From: Verrucomicrobiota bacterium JB023
GTDB lineage: Bacteria > Verrucomicrobiota > Verrucomicrobiia > Verrucomicrobiales > Akkermansiaceae
Reading direction: 5' to 3'
Length of the DNA stretch: 64,000 nucleotides
NCBI GenBank assembly: GCA_030673895.1
Contig: JAUTCR010000059.1
Coordinates: 62,001-126,000, forward strand
Part shown: positions 35,120-44,604 of the stretch, in pieces
How the letters are laid out: the number at the start of each line of letters is the position of its first letter
Position numbering within the stretch: position 1 is the first letter of the stretch
Position numbers and translations under genes: made by a program
Notes under the pieces: model-generated
Seen by the model: the letters and a program-made list of their open reading frames with translations, nothing else
Told to the model about the DNA's origin: nothing
Database searches by the model: none

Positions 35120-36658
35120 ATGATCACCCGCTTGTTCTCTGCCGCTCTCCGTGGCGTGGATGCCGTGGAAGTCGAGGTCGAAGTCAACGGACGCGAGGCG
35201 GAGAAGCCCACCCATATCCTCGTCGGCCTCCCGGATGCCGCCGTGCGGGAGTCCACCATGCGGGTCCTCTCCGCTCTCAGTTCGTCCGCTCTCAAGGGGG
35301 CCCATTCCCACACCATCAATCTGGCCCCCGCCGACCTCAAGAAGGAGGGCCCTTCTTTTGATCTCCCCATCGCCTTGGCCATGGCCGCCTGCGGCATGGA
35401 GGTCGCCTTTCCCCAAGAAGAGGAATACTGCATAGTCGGCGAGCTATCCCTCGACGGCTCGGTGCGCCCGGTCAAGGGGGCCCTCTCCATCGCCATCGAG
35501 GCGAAACGCCAGGGTCGCACCCGCCTTCTCGTGCCCGCCGCCAATGCGGCTGAGGCTGCCATCGCGGATGGGGTGCAAGTCTTTCCCATCACCCATCTCA
35601 ATGAAGCCTTCCGCTTCCTCACGGGAGAGCAAGAGATCAAACCTTATGTTCTCGACCGGCAGGCCTTCTTCAATTCCCAGCGCAGCTACCAGGTCGACTT
35701 CGAGGACGTGAAGGGCCAAGCTCACGTCAAACGGGCTCTCGAGGTCGCCGTCGCGGGAGGTCACAATCTCCTGATGGTGGGTCCGCCGGGCACTGGCAAG
35801 TCGATGCTCGCCAAGCGCATCCCCACCATCATGCCCGACATGAGCGAAGATGAAGCCATTGAGACAACCAAGATTCACTCCATCGCCGGATTGCTCGATA
35901 CGAAAAATTCCTTTCTCACCACCCGCCCCTTCCGCGCTCCCCACCACACCATCTCCGATGCCGGGCTGCTTGGCGGAGGCTCCAATCCCGGGCCGGGCGA
36001 GATCTCGCTTGCTCATAATGGCGTCCTCTTCCTTGACGAATTGCCGGAATTCCGCCGGTCAACTCTAGAGGTGCTCCGCCAACCCCTCGAAGATGGCGAG
36101 GTGACCATTACCCGGGCTGCCGGCTCCCTCTGCTTCCCCAGCCGCTGCGTGGTCGTGGCCGCTCTCAACCCCTGCCCCTGCGGCTTCTTCGGCGACCCGC
36201 GCCGCGACTGCCGTTGCTCGCCCAGACAGGTGGAGAACTACCGCCAACGCATCTCCGGCCCCCTGCTTGATCGAATTGATCTCCACGTCGAGGTGCCTCT
36301 CGTGGAATACAAGGAACTGTCTGCCGCCGTCACCGGAGAGAAGTCCACTCCGATTCGCGAGCGGGTAATCCGCGCCCGCGAGGTGCAGGCCCAGCGCTTT
36401 ACCAAGCAGGAGGGGCTCCTTGTGAATGCCGCAATGCCGGCCCGACAGGTCAGGGAGCATTGCCAGCTGGATGCCGAATCCTCGCGCCTGCTTGAACAGG
36501 CGATGGAGCAGCTCAATTTCTCCGGGCGGGCTCACGACCGCATCCTCAAGGTCGCCCGTACCCTGGCCGATCTGGCTGGAGAAGAACACATCGGAGCACC
36601 CCAAATCATGGAAGCAATTCAATACCGCTCCCTCGATCGCCGGTTGGCTTTTTCCTGA
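35120..36658 (+). CDS. comM: ComM/YifB Mg-chelatase-like AAA+ helicase
   Basis: A 512-residue AAA+ protein. An N-terminal ChlI/Lon-like domain (VEVEVNGREAEKPTHILVGL, then NLAPADLKKEGPSFDLPIAL) precedes the ATPase core with Walker A GPPGTGKS, the AAA motif FRAPHHTISDAGLLGG, Walker B LFLDELPEF and the cysteine cluster NPCPCGFFG...CRCS. A C-terminal lid ends in QIMEAIQYRSLDR. ComM helps branch-migrate incoming single-stranded DNA during natural transformation in several bacteria, so it is consistent with DNA uptake or recombination. ATG at 35120 gives the conserved start ITRLFSAALRGVDAVEV. Confidence 0.94.
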   Translation: MITRLFSAALRGVDAVEVEVEVNGREAEKPTHILVGLPDAAVRESTMRVLSALSSSALKGAHSHTINLAPADLKKEGPSFDLPIALAMAACGMEVAFPQEEEYCIVGELSLDGSVRPVKGALSIAIEAKRQGRTRLLVPAANAAEAAIADGVQVFPITHLNEAFRFLTGEQEIKPYVLDRQAFFNSQRSYQVDFEDVKGQAHVKRALEVAVAGGHNLLMVGPPGTGKSMLAKRIPTIMPDMSEDEAIETTKIHSIAGLLDTKNSFLTTRPFRAPHHTISDAGLLGGGSNPGPGEISLAHNGVLFLDELPEFRRSTLEVLRQPLEDGEVTITRAAGSLCFPSRCVVVAALNPCPCGFFGDPRRDCRCSPRQVENYRQRISGPLLDRIDLHVEVPLVEYKELSAAVTGEKSTPIRERVIRAREVQAQRFTKQEGLLVNAAMPARQVREHCQLDAESSRLLEQAMEQLNFSGRAHDRILKVARTLADLAGEEHIGAPQIMEAIQYRSLDRRLAFS

Positions 36659-36795
36659 TTTCCCAACGGGTTCCCCAATGGCCTCACTGCCACCACGGTC
36701 TGTCTCCGATCATGGAGCACACCGCCGCGCATTATCCGAACAAACGATGAGAGCCAACCCGCCCATGAGTCGGCTTGCGGAACCGGCAACCATCC

Positions 36796-37452
36796 TTAGA
36801 GACTCTCCAACAGGTAGAGCAAACGCTTACCAGCCTTCCCCACCTTCCGCTCCTCCAAAGTGACCTTGGTCCGGAGTAGCTGCTCCATCATCTGCTGCTC
36901 AAAGCGACGGGCGCCAGGATAGCGAGCGTAGATTCTCTTCATCGGATTGTGAAACTCCTCAATGCGCAGCCCTTCCAGGGGGGTATGATGAATCGTCGCG
37001 GAGGCACCGGCCTTCTCCCAAAGGTCGACAAAACGGCTGCACCGCTCAAGTAGTGACTGAGCGCTTGTTAGCTTCTTCTGCCACTCTTCCCTCCGATCCT
37101 GGAAGTAGCGAAAGAGCAGCTTCTCCGGCATGGTCTCCCCATATTGCAGGCCGATCGCCTCCATGAAGGAGAGCGTCAGATCGACCCCGGCTTGCGGAAA
37201 AAGGGGCTCGGCCTTTTCGGTGAGCCGATAGAGCTTCTCGGGTCTCCCCACCCCCGCTTCCTCGCGGGGGACGCGCCAACTCTCCAAATAGCCTTTCTTC
37301 TCGAGGTTGACGCAGTGCTGCTTCACCCCCATGTAGCTCATCCCCAGCTCACGAGCCAAATCCGAAATTGGCATCCCTTCCGAGCACTTCAGCGTCTCAA
37401 GGATCTCGGCATGCGAAGGCCTGGAGATATCGCGCAAAGCTTGAGAAAACAT
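36796..37452 (-). CDS. Winged-helix transcriptional regulator (ArsR/SufR-like)
   Basis: A 218-residue regulator from the ATG at 37452. The N-terminal winged helix reads SRPSHAEILETLKCS, then MPISDLARELGMSYMGVKQH (helix-turn-helix) and KKGYLESWRVP, with the wing followed by GRPEKLYRLTEKAEPLFP, the GRP..Y.LT pattern of SufR-type and ROK-associated regulators. The C-terminal 130 residues are helical. Iron-sulfur SufR needs several C-terminal cysteines; only one (in ERCSRF) is evident, so an iron-sulfur sensor is unlikely. The target is unknown. The gene faces away from a 765-bp gene-poor stretch. Confidence 0.82.
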   Translation of the reverse strand: MFSQALRDISRPSHAEILETLKCSEGMPISDLARELGMSYMGVKQHCVNLEKKGYLESWRVPREEAGVGRPEKLYRLTEKAEPLFPQAGVDLTLSFMEAIGLQYGETMPEKLLFRYFQDRREEWQKKLTSAQSLLERCSRFVDLWEKAGASATIHHTPLEGLRIEEFHNPMKRIYARYPGARRFEQQMMEQLLRTKVTLEERKVGKAGKRLLYLLESL

Positions 37453-38218
37453 ACGAAACAGGTTGTGCCCCAACCCTTTTCCTAAACCAGCCCAGCGAAA
37501 TGCCAACGGAAGGCTCTGACATGTTCCCGCAATGGGCCCACTCAGCCCTTACTCCGTAGCAATTTTACTCATCATCTCCTTTTCTATTCACTTTCGCTAG
37601 AAAATCATCAGGAACAAGCCAAGACGATCCGTCAGCTTCCCGTATCATCCGCTAATCTTACGATGACTGAATCCTTCAAGTTCACCACCGCCGATAGCGC
37701 CCGGGACGCGCTTTCCGCAGGCCGGTGCGTGCGAACGGCTCAGCGGTCGTCGGCGGGTGAAGAGGGAGAAGCCAAAGGCCGGATCACGCCAAGAGCTGGC
37801 CTCACTGCGGAGCTGGCAAGGGTTTCTAACCAATTACTCTATCAGACCTTGGCGACCAATCCTCTTCGCCTGCACAAAGAGCTGGCTCGGCAATGGGATT
37901 ACAGAGCAAGGTGGTCACCTCGGTCATCTAACATAACGATTGCCTCGTTTGAGGAATCGACGTCTTTTGAGGCTTTTCAAAGCGGCACTGATGAGCGCAA
38001 TATGACCCCGTCCAGCATGGAGGAGGAATCATCCACCGCGACGCTCTTGACCATCCGCCGTCACCAGTCACAATTGACTCTTCATGAACCCTTTCGGAAC
38101 CATCATCACCTTACCTCAGCCCCTGTCGGGAGAGGACTGATGCTCCCTCGCAACCAAGTGTCTGCCACGCGAGCCAATCGAGGCGACGAACAACCCCTTT
38201 CATCCAACTGACTCATCT
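37453..38218. other. 765-bp gene-poor region upstream of ald
   Basis: No convincing gene is seen. A plus-strand frame 37663-38211 (182 codons) lacks hydrophobic order, family motifs and a clear ribosome site; its composition (Ser/Arg/Thr-rich) is that of chance translation. The last 120 bp before ald have short dyads: gggag and ctccc (about 38134-38155), and ctcgc with gcgag (about 38155-38178). The region also has lower GC at 37560-37660. It might hold the HTH gene promoter and an ald leader RNA. Confidence 0.4.
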
Positions 38219-39331
38219 ATGAAAATCGGCGTTCCTACAGAAATTAAAGCGCAAGAAAACCGCGTCTCGGTCATCCCCGCCGTGGTCAAGAACCTCGTCT
38301 CCAAGGGGCACGAGGTCTTTGTGCAGAAAGGTGCCGGAGACGGAGCTTCCTACCCGGATGAGCAGTATCAAACGGCTGGTGCCAAAATTGTCGCGACCGC
38401 GGAAGACGTCTTTGCAGAAGGCGAACTCATTGTGAAGGTCAAGGAACCCCAGCCTTCTGAAATTGCGATGCTCAATGAATCGCACACCCTTTTCACTTAC
38501 CTGCACCTCGCCGCTTCCCAAACCCTGACTGAAGGATTGGTGAAGAGCGGGTGCACTTCGATTGCCTATGAGACCGTCAAGGTTGGCAATCATCTGCCGC
38601 TCCTCGAGCCGATGTCGGAAATCGCGGGGCGGATGGCTTCCATCGTTGGTTCCTATCATCTGGCCAACCATCGGGGAGGCCGGGGAGTTCTCCTGGGAGG
38701 TGTTCCCGGAGTCGCCCCGGGCCGTGTTGTCGTCATCGGAGGGGGAACCGCTGGCGTTAATGCGGCTCGGGTTGCGGCCGGGATCGGGGCGGATGTCACC
38801 ATTCTCGAGATCGATATGGAGCGGATGCGATTCCTGGACATCACCATGTCAGGCACCCGCACCCTGTTCTCTAATGAGGCCAATCTGGCCGATCTTTTGC
38901 CCCGCGTGGATCTCGTTATCGGCGCGGTCCTCATCCCTGGTGCCGCCGCGCCGAAGCTGATTACCCGCGAGATGCTCCGCCTGCTCCAGCCTGGCTCGGT
39001 CCTTGTCGATATTGCCGTCGATCAAGGCGGATGCGCGGAAACCACCCGCCCCACGACTCACGATAATCCCACCTACGTGGAAGAAGATGTTCTGCACTAC
39101 TGCGTCGCCAATATGCCCGGCGCCTATGCGAGGACATCCACCCAGGCTCTCAATAACGTGACCGAGCGGTACATCCTCTCCATCGCCTCAGACGGACCTC
39201 TCGAAGCCATGCGGAAGAACAAGCCTCTCGCCGATGGCTTGAGCACGCATGCCGGACAATTGACCTCGGAACCTGTCGGCACGGCACACAACATGCCCTT
39301 CGTCACGGCTGACCAAGTCCTCGCGGGTTGA
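38219..39331 (+). CDS. ald: Alanine dehydrogenase
   Basis: Reversible NAD-dependent deamination of L-alanine to pyruvate and ammonia. It has 370 residues, matching the family. The start [17 protein letters not shown], the substrate-binding [10 protein letters not shown], the catalytic histidine region [34 protein letters not shown], the Rossmann motif [17 protein letters not shown], and the C-terminal [18 protein letters not shown] are all present. It is monocistronic: a gene-poor region lies upstream and a good terminator downstream. Confidence 0.97.
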   Translation: MKIGVPTEIKAQENRVSVIPAVVKNLVSKGHEVFVQKGAGDGASYPDEQYQTAGAKIVATAEDVFAEGELIVKVKEPQPSEIAMLNESHTLFTYLHLAASQTLTEGLVKSGCTSIAYETVKVGNHLPLLEPMSEIAGRMASIVGSYHLANHRGGRGVLLGGVPGVAPGRVVVIGGGTAGVNAARVAAGIGADVTILEIDMERMRFLDITMSGTRTLFSNEANLADLLPRVDLVIGAVLIPGAAAPKLITREMLRLLQPGSVLVDIAVDQGGCAETTRPTTHDNPTYVEEDVLHYCVANMPGAYARTSTQALNNVTERYILSIASDGPLEAMRKNKPLADGLSTHAGQLTSEPVGTAHNMPFVTADQVLAG

Positions 39332-39379
39332 GGCCTAGCAAGGCCTTGGATTCATCGCTCGCACCCGACTGACCTGCCG

Positions 39380-39407
39380 AGGGAGACATCATGTCTCCCT
39401 TGTTTTA
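39380..39407 (+). terminator. Terminator of ald
   Basis: agggagaca and tgtctccct form a 9-bp stem with a 3-nt loop, followed by tgtttta. It lies 49 bp after the ald stop. Confidence 0.85.
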
Positions 39408-39487
39408 TTAGGCCATCGAGCTCTTGTGAGTGGGAAAGGCACCCTTGACGAGATCCATCCCTCGCTTGACTCTGTCCCTCGCTACCC

Positions 39488-40090
39488 ATGCAGATCAGCC
39501 AAACATCCTTCGTCCTCTCCGCACCCGACCTTGAGTCTTGCCCCGAGACTCCCTTGCCCGAGGTCGCCTTCATCGGCCGGTCGAACGTTGGGAAATCGTC
39601 GCTCCTCAACATGCTGACCAACCGCAAGGATCTGGCCAAGACCTCGTCCCGCCCGGGCCATACCGAGCTTCTGAACTACTTCTTCGTCCCCCCAAAGTCC
39701 GGCCACTTGGTGGACCTTCCGGGCTACGGCTATGCCAGCCGTTCCAAGGAGCACCGCGACCGCTTCACTGACCTGATTCAGAGCTACTTCACTGGTCGCG
39801 AGAACCTCGCCCACACCTTCATCCTCATCGACAGCAAGATTTCCCTGCAGCAGATCGACCTTGATTTCATCCTCTGGCTCGCCGACCTCGGACGACCCCA
39901 TTCCCTGCTCTTCACGAAGACCGACCGGCTCAAGAAGACCCCGCTCGCAAAGAACATCGCCAAGATTGAGGCCGACTTATCCGAGCATTACAATCCCCTC
40001 CCCGAGCGCATCCTCACCTCGTCAAAAACAGGCACCGGCAAGAGCGAAATCCTCGCCGCCATCCGGGACGCCTTCGCGGCGAGCCGGTAA
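39488..40090 (+). CDS. engB: Ribosome-biogenesis GTPase EngB/YsxC
   Basis: A 200-residue TrmE-Era-EngA-EngB-type GTPase needed for assembly of the large ribosomal subunit. G1 is GRSNVGKSSLLN, switch I includes KTSSRPGHTELLNYFFV (where most EngB have PGRTQ), G3 is DLPGYGYA, G4 is TKTD and G5 is TSSKTGTG near the end. The ATG at 39488 gives the usual short N-terminus (QTSFVLSAPDLESCPETPLP). It is followed by a divergent-ended minus-strand gene 35 bp away. Confidence 0.95.
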   Translation: MQISQTSFVLSAPDLESCPETPLPEVAFIGRSNVGKSSLLNMLTNRKDLAKTSSRPGHTELLNYFFVPPKSGHLVDLPGYGYASRSKEHRDRFTDLIQSYFTGRENLAHTFILIDSKISLQQIDLDFILWLADLGRPHSLLFTKTDRLKKTPLAKNIAKIEADLSEHYNPLPERILTSSKTGTGKSEILAAIRDAFAASR

Positions 40091-40125
40091 CCTTAGTCCC
40101 CTCGCGCTCAGGACTGGGCATCGTG

Positions 40126-40563
40126 CTAGATCTCATAATCGAGCGAGCACCCGATGGTGATTCGCGGCGTCAAGGAGCCATCGGTCTCCCTCGGATCGGT
40201 GGCTTCCAGAACGGCTCCGAATCGGCTGCGATAGCTATTCTCATCCTTCTCCAGCACCTTCTCGCTGTCAGGAATCATCCAGAGCCGGAATTCCTTCGCC
40301 CCAGCATTCAGCACCAAAAAATAGACTCCGTTCGCCTGATCGCGAACGACACTCTGAAAGGTCATTTCATCCTCGCTGATTCGGTAACTCTCTCCATCGA
40401 TGGTCAGCGCGACGGAACGAACTAGGCCGTCGATATCACCGACCAAAATCTCGATCTCAGTGCGACCGGACTCGGTCTTGCCACGAATCACAGCATCGGC
40501 GCTACCAGCGCGCACCGTCAAAAGGGAGAGAAAGAAAACAGCAAACCCGAGGAATCTGATCAT
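40126..40563 (-). CDS. Small secreted protein, unknown function
   Basis: A 145-residue exported protein with a signal peptide (MIRFLGFAVFFLSLLTVRAG) and a strand-rich mature domain: DAVIRGKTESGRTEIEILVG, VALTIDGESYRIS, MTFQSVVRDQANGVYFLVL, EFRLWMIPDS, and ITIGCSLDYEI at the end. It has one cysteine. No family is recognised; the size and alternating strands suggest a single beta-sandwich or barrel-like periplasmic domain. Confidence 0.7.
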   Translation of the reverse strand: MIRFLGFAVFFLSLLTVRAGSADAVIRGKTESGRTEIEILVGDIDGLVRSVALTIDGESYRISEDEMTFQSVVRDQANGVYFLVLNAGAKEFRLWMIPDSEKVLEKDENSYRSRFGAVLEATDPRETDGSLTPRITIGCSLDYEI

Positions 40564-40718
40564 TCCGCAAGCTAGCTTCCTCGCTGCCCGAGGGAAGCCT
40601 TAAAGCTCGGTTGTCCGGAGGTCATCAAGAGGTGGTCTGACGAAATTTTTTTCCTTCGACCAGTAACCTTCACGAGAAGAGTCCGTGGAATGGGGTGGAA
40701 AACGACCCCATTCATCCC

Positions 40719-43700
40719 ATGAACTTAAAAACAACGCTCATCACCTTAATCGCTGCTCTCGCTGCCAGCCTTTCCGCACAGGAGATTTCTGTCCGGGGAG
40801 GCAATGGACTCGACCTCTTCATCGCCAGTGGCGACACCAGCCCAAGGTCGGCCGATGGAACCGACTTTGGCTCAACCAATGTCACCGGCGGAGCCATCGA
40901 ACGCACCTTCCGCATCCGGAACTTGCAACCATCGGACGGCTTTCCCTTCACCGGCGACCTCACCGTTTTAATTACCGAGAACTCCAGCCACTTCAGCATC
41001 ACAGCGGCACCCCTCTTTCCCATCGCGGAAGATAGCTTCGCCGACTTCACGATACGCTACGACCCGACGAGCACAGGCACACACACCGCAACCATCTCGA
41101 TTGCCAATAATGATCCCGATGGAAATGAGAACCCCTACACCTTTCGAGTCACCGGAGCCGGAGTGGGAGTTCCGGAAATTTCGGTCTTCGGTAGCCCGAA
41201 CTTGTTAGGTGATGGCGATCCGATCTCCGATGGCCAAACCACGACCAGTACCAGCGAGGGGACAAACTTCGGAACAGTCGACGCCCTCGGTATCGACGTC
41301 AGCAAGACCTTTCGCATCAGGAATACAGGCACTGGCACCTTGACCTTATCGTATTCCGATAACTCGAACGAGTTCACCGCATCAGGACTCTCCTCCTCCA
41401 TTGCTCCAGGTTCTTTCGACGACTTCACCATCACCTTCAATCCCCGGCAAAGCGGCACTAGAACCGCGACGGTCTCTCTCACCACCAATGACTCGAACGA
41501 AAACCCCTTCACCTTCGCTCTGCGCGGGCTCGCGCAAGCACCGGAAATTCAAGTTCGTAATGAAGGAGACACCCTCAACATCAATGATGGGGACACCACC
41601 CCGAACACAGTCGATGGGACAGACTTTGGCAGCGTTCTCGTTACGGCAGGTGCCGTAGAAAGAGTCTTCCGAATCGAAAACCAAGGTTCCTCCAGCGGTC
41701 TCCTATTCGCGACGGGACTCACCGTCGACATCAGTGACAGCTCCAGCCAATTCACCGTTCTCGATGATCCCTTGTTCGCAATTCCCCCGGGAGGTTTTCA
41801 CGAGTTCCGGATCCTCTTCAATCCTAGCGTCCCCGGCACCCACGATGCCACCATCACCCTGACCCACAACGATCCCGACGGCGACGAAAACCCCTACACT
41901 TTCAGGGTCACCGGCGTTGGCGTGGGCAGTCCCGAGATACAGGTATTCGGTAGTCCCAATCTCATCAGCGATGGCGACCCGATCATCGACGGACAAACCT
42001 CGGTCGACCAATCCGAGGGCACCGACTTCGGAACGGTTGATGCCCTGGCCCTCATCGACGCAACCAGAACCTTCCGCATCCGGAACACCGGCTCCGCTCC
42101 TCTGACGATTGGCTACTCGGACGACTCTGACGAGTTCACCGCATCGGGGGTCGCGCCGACTATCTCGCCGGGTTCCTTCGACGACTTCACCATCACCTTC
42201 AATCCGCAACAAAGCGGAACCCGGACCGCGACGGTATCGCTCAATACAAACGACTCCAACGAGGATCCCTTCACCTTCACTCTGCGGGGATTCGCACAAG
42301 CACCGGAAATCCAAGTCCGCGACGAAGGCGACACGCTGAGCATCAATGATGGCGATAGCATCCCTTCCTCCGCGGATGGAACCGACTTCGGAAGCCGGGA
42401 CTTGGCAGAGCTGCCCCGCGACCACGTCTTCCGGATTGAGAACCAAGGCTCCTCAAGCGGTCTTCTACTGCCCGCCACTCCGCTCACGGTCACTCTCTCG
42501 GAGGACTCACCCCATTTTTCCATCGTATCCGCCCCACCTCTTCCCATCCCAGCCGGCGGCTTTGCCGAATTCACCGTCCGCTACCACCCCACTTCCACCG
42601 GCCTTCACGAGGCCACCATCACTCTTCGTCACAACGATCCCGATGGGGGTGAGGATCCCTACAACTTCTCGGTGCAAGGTGAAGCCACCGGAGAATCCGA
42701 GATCGCGGTCTTCGTCAATCCGCTTCTCCTCCTCGATGGCGAAGCTCTGTCTAACAACGCCGCTACGAGTTCTCTCACCGGCACCGATTTTGGCATCGTT
42801 GATGCCCTCTTTCCCATCGACAAATTCATCACCTTCCGGGTGAAGAACCTGGGTTCTATCCCTCTAACAACCGGACCCATCTCGGTATCAGGCGACCGCA
42901 ACCACTTCGACATCTCCGAACCCTTGTCCTCATCCATCCCTGCGGGAGGTTTCGATGATTTCACCATCACCTTCGATCCCGTGGCCAGTGGTCAACTGAG
43001 TGCGACCCTTTCCATTCCGAACAACGATCCGGATGGCAACGAGGACCCCTTTCTCATTAACCTGACAGGCTTTGCCCGTGCTCCCGAGATCGAGGTCGCG
43101 GGAGGCCAGCTCTTTGAGCATGTCATCCGCCATGGAGACCTCACCCCTCGTCCGGAGGATAATACCGATTTTGGCACGACCAACGTGACGGGCGGAGCCA
43201 TCGAGAACACCTTCCGCATTCTCAATCTGGAAGAACCCGACGGCGTCCCCGGCAGCGGCACGTTGACCGTGCTCAGCGTGACTGTCGATGACCCCAATTT
43301 CTCCGTAGCCTTCCCTCCTTTGCCCGTCTTCCCCTTGGTCATCGATGAGCAAGCGGTCGGCGAGATTCGCCTCCGTTTCGATCCCCTCACGCCGGGGACT
43401 CACACCGCCAACGTCACCATCGTTCATAATGATCCCGATGGCTTCGAGTCTCCTTACACCTTTCAAATTCGTGGAGTCGCGGACGAGCCTATCCTGTCGG
43501 TCTTCGGTGGTCGCGGAGGGAGCATCGAGCTCCTCGATGATGCTCCCGCGCGAGGAGAATCAGGTACTATCTTTCCGGTAGTTGAGTTTAGCGACGCTCC
43601 CGGAGCGCCCCTGACGTTTACAATCCGCAATGCCGGCCTCGACGATCTCCTCTGCTCCTACACCCCAACAATTCCCGAGTTCAGGGTCGATACCAGGACA

Positions 43701-44453
43701 ACCCGCGTTCTCCCCGGCGAGAGCGAAGCCTTTGAGGTGAGCTTCGAACCCACGCGTCCGGGGGAATATGAAGGGAGTATTGCCATCATCAGCAACGACA
43801 TCGATCAATCCCCCTTCTTCATCAACCTTCGCGCCGAGTCCACTGCGCCCGCTATCGAAGTCTTCGGTGGAGCTTCCCTTGATCTTCCGCTCGGTAATGG
43901 AGCGACCGCTACCTCTCCTGAAACGGGCACCGACTTGGGCGAGCTTGAGCAGAATGCGGAGGCAGTGACCCGCTCCTTCCTGGTGAAGAATTCCGGCAAC
44001 AGCGACCTCGCCATCACGAGTATCGCCTGCGACCATCCAGCCTTTCCGATCTCCTCCCCGCCCGGAACTCTCGCCCCCGATGGCGGTGGCAAGTTCAACC
44101 TCACCTTCTCACCCGAAGAAATTGGTGAGCAGCTCGCTACGGTCACTCTCGTAACCAACGATCCGCTGAGTTCCCCGTTCACATTCACGGTGAAGGGCGA
44201 GGTTCTCCCCCCTCAGCTCACTCACCAAAAGCTTATCCAATCCTTCTCCTTCTCGAATGAGCAAAAGGAACTGATCTTTCGCCCCCAAACCGGGAAGACC
44301 TACTGCGTGACCACCTCGGTCGACGGTCAAGTCTGGCTTGAGGTTGACGGTCTCACCGGCTTGAGCGGAGAAGAGGACATTCAGGTAGACCTCTCCGGAT
44401 TCCAACCTTCTCCGGAATCTCCCACCCGATTTTTCCGAGTGGAAGAAGAGTGA
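40719..44453 (+). CDS. Secreted ASH-repeat (choice-of-anchor D) giant protein
   Basis: A 1244-residue exported protein: signal peptide (LKTTLITLIAALAASLSAQ) then nine ASH/HYDIN-type Ig-like repeats of about 120 residues, each ending in a pattern like ATISIANNDPDGNENPYTF. The repeats alternate in two kinds. Type A has TDFGS...GAIER.FRI.N and ends NDPDGNENPYTFRV; type B has SEGT.FGTVDAL and ends SGTRTATVSLTTNDSNENPF. The order is A-B-A-B-A-B-A-B-A, with the first two pairs the most alike. A C-terminal domain (EQKELIFRPQTGKTYCVTTS) is shared with other secreted proteins of this phylum. ATG at 40719 fits the signal peptide. Likely a surface or adhesion protein. Confidence 0.88.
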   Translation: MNLKTTLITLIAALAASLSAQEISVRGGNGLDLFIASGDTSPRSADGTDFGSTNVTGGAIERTFRIRNLQPSDGFPFTGDLTVLITENSSHFSITAAPLFPIAEDSFADFTIRYDPTSTGTHTATISIANNDPDGNENPYTFRVTGAGVGVPEISVFGSPNLLGDGDPISDGQTTTSTSEGTNFGTVDALGIDVSKTFRIRNTGTGTLTLSYSDNSNEFTASGLSSSIAPGSFDDFTITFNPRQSGTRTATVSLTTNDSNENPFTFALRGLAQAPEIQVRNEGDTLNINDGDTTPNTVDGTDFGSVLVTAGAVERVFRIENQGSSSGLLFATGLTVDISDSSSQFTVLDDPLFAIPPGGFHEFRILFNPSVPGTHDATITLTHNDPDGDENPYTFRVTGVGVGSPEIQVFGSPNLISDGDPIIDGQTSVDQSEGTDFGTVDALALIDATRTFRIRNTGSAPLTIGYSDDSDEFTASGVAPTISPGSFDDFTITFNPQQSGTRTATVSLNTNDSNEDPFTFTLRGFAQAPEIQVRDEGDTLSINDGDSIPSSADGTDFGSRDLAELPRDHVFRIENQGSSSGLLLPATPLTVTLSEDSPHFSIVSAPPLPIPAGGFAEFTVRYHPTSTGLHEATITLRHNDPDGGEDPYNFSVQGEATGESEIAVFVNPLLLLDGEALSNNAATSSLTGTDFGIVDALFPIDKFITFRVKNLGSIPLTTGPISVSGDRNHFDISEPLSSSIPAGGFDDFTITFDPVASGQLSATLSIPNNDPDGNEDPFLINLTGFARAPEIEVAGGQLFEHVIRHGDLTPRPEDNTDFGTTNVTGGAIENTFRILNLEEPDGVPGSGTLTVLSVTVDDPNFSVAFPPLPVFPLVIDEQAVGEIRLRFDPLTPGTHTANVTIVHNDPDGFESPYTFQIRGVADEPILSVFGGRGGSIELLDDAPARGESGTIFPVVEFSDAPGAPLTFTIRNAGLDDLLCSYTPTIPEFRVDTRTTRVLPGESEAFEVSFEPTRPGEYEGSIAIISNDIDQSPFFINLRAESTAPAIEVFGGASLDLPLGNGATATSPETGTDLGELEQNAEAVTRSFLVKNSGNSDLAITSIACDHPAFPISSPPGTLAPDGGGKFNLTFSPEEIGEQLATVTLVTNDPLSSPFTFTVKGEVLPPQLTHQKLIQSFSFSNEQKELIFRPQTGKTYCVTTSVDGQVWLEVDGLTGLSGEEDIQVDLSGFQPSPESPTRFFRVEEE

Positions 44454-44604
44454 CCCTTTCCGTCGCCAATCCCCTTGACCGGCCGCTGCTCTTCGATTGA
44501 ATGGCAGCGGTCGGCATCGTTTCCGGCCGAGTGAGCCCCTCCACCAAATGACCGCTCCGTTCCAGAGCCCGGCAAGCGGATTTCGCTGCAACTCAGGGCG
44601 AATC

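Noticed and set aside
37663-38211. A 182-codon plus-strand frame before ald
   Set aside because: No family motif, no hydrophobic core pattern and no ribosome site; kept only as an unexplained region.
38100-38218. Possible SAM-type riboswitch before ald (gcaacc ... gagccaatc)
   Set aside because: The P1 and P2 stems and the kink-turn pattern could not be found, and an alanine dehydrogenase is not a usual target.
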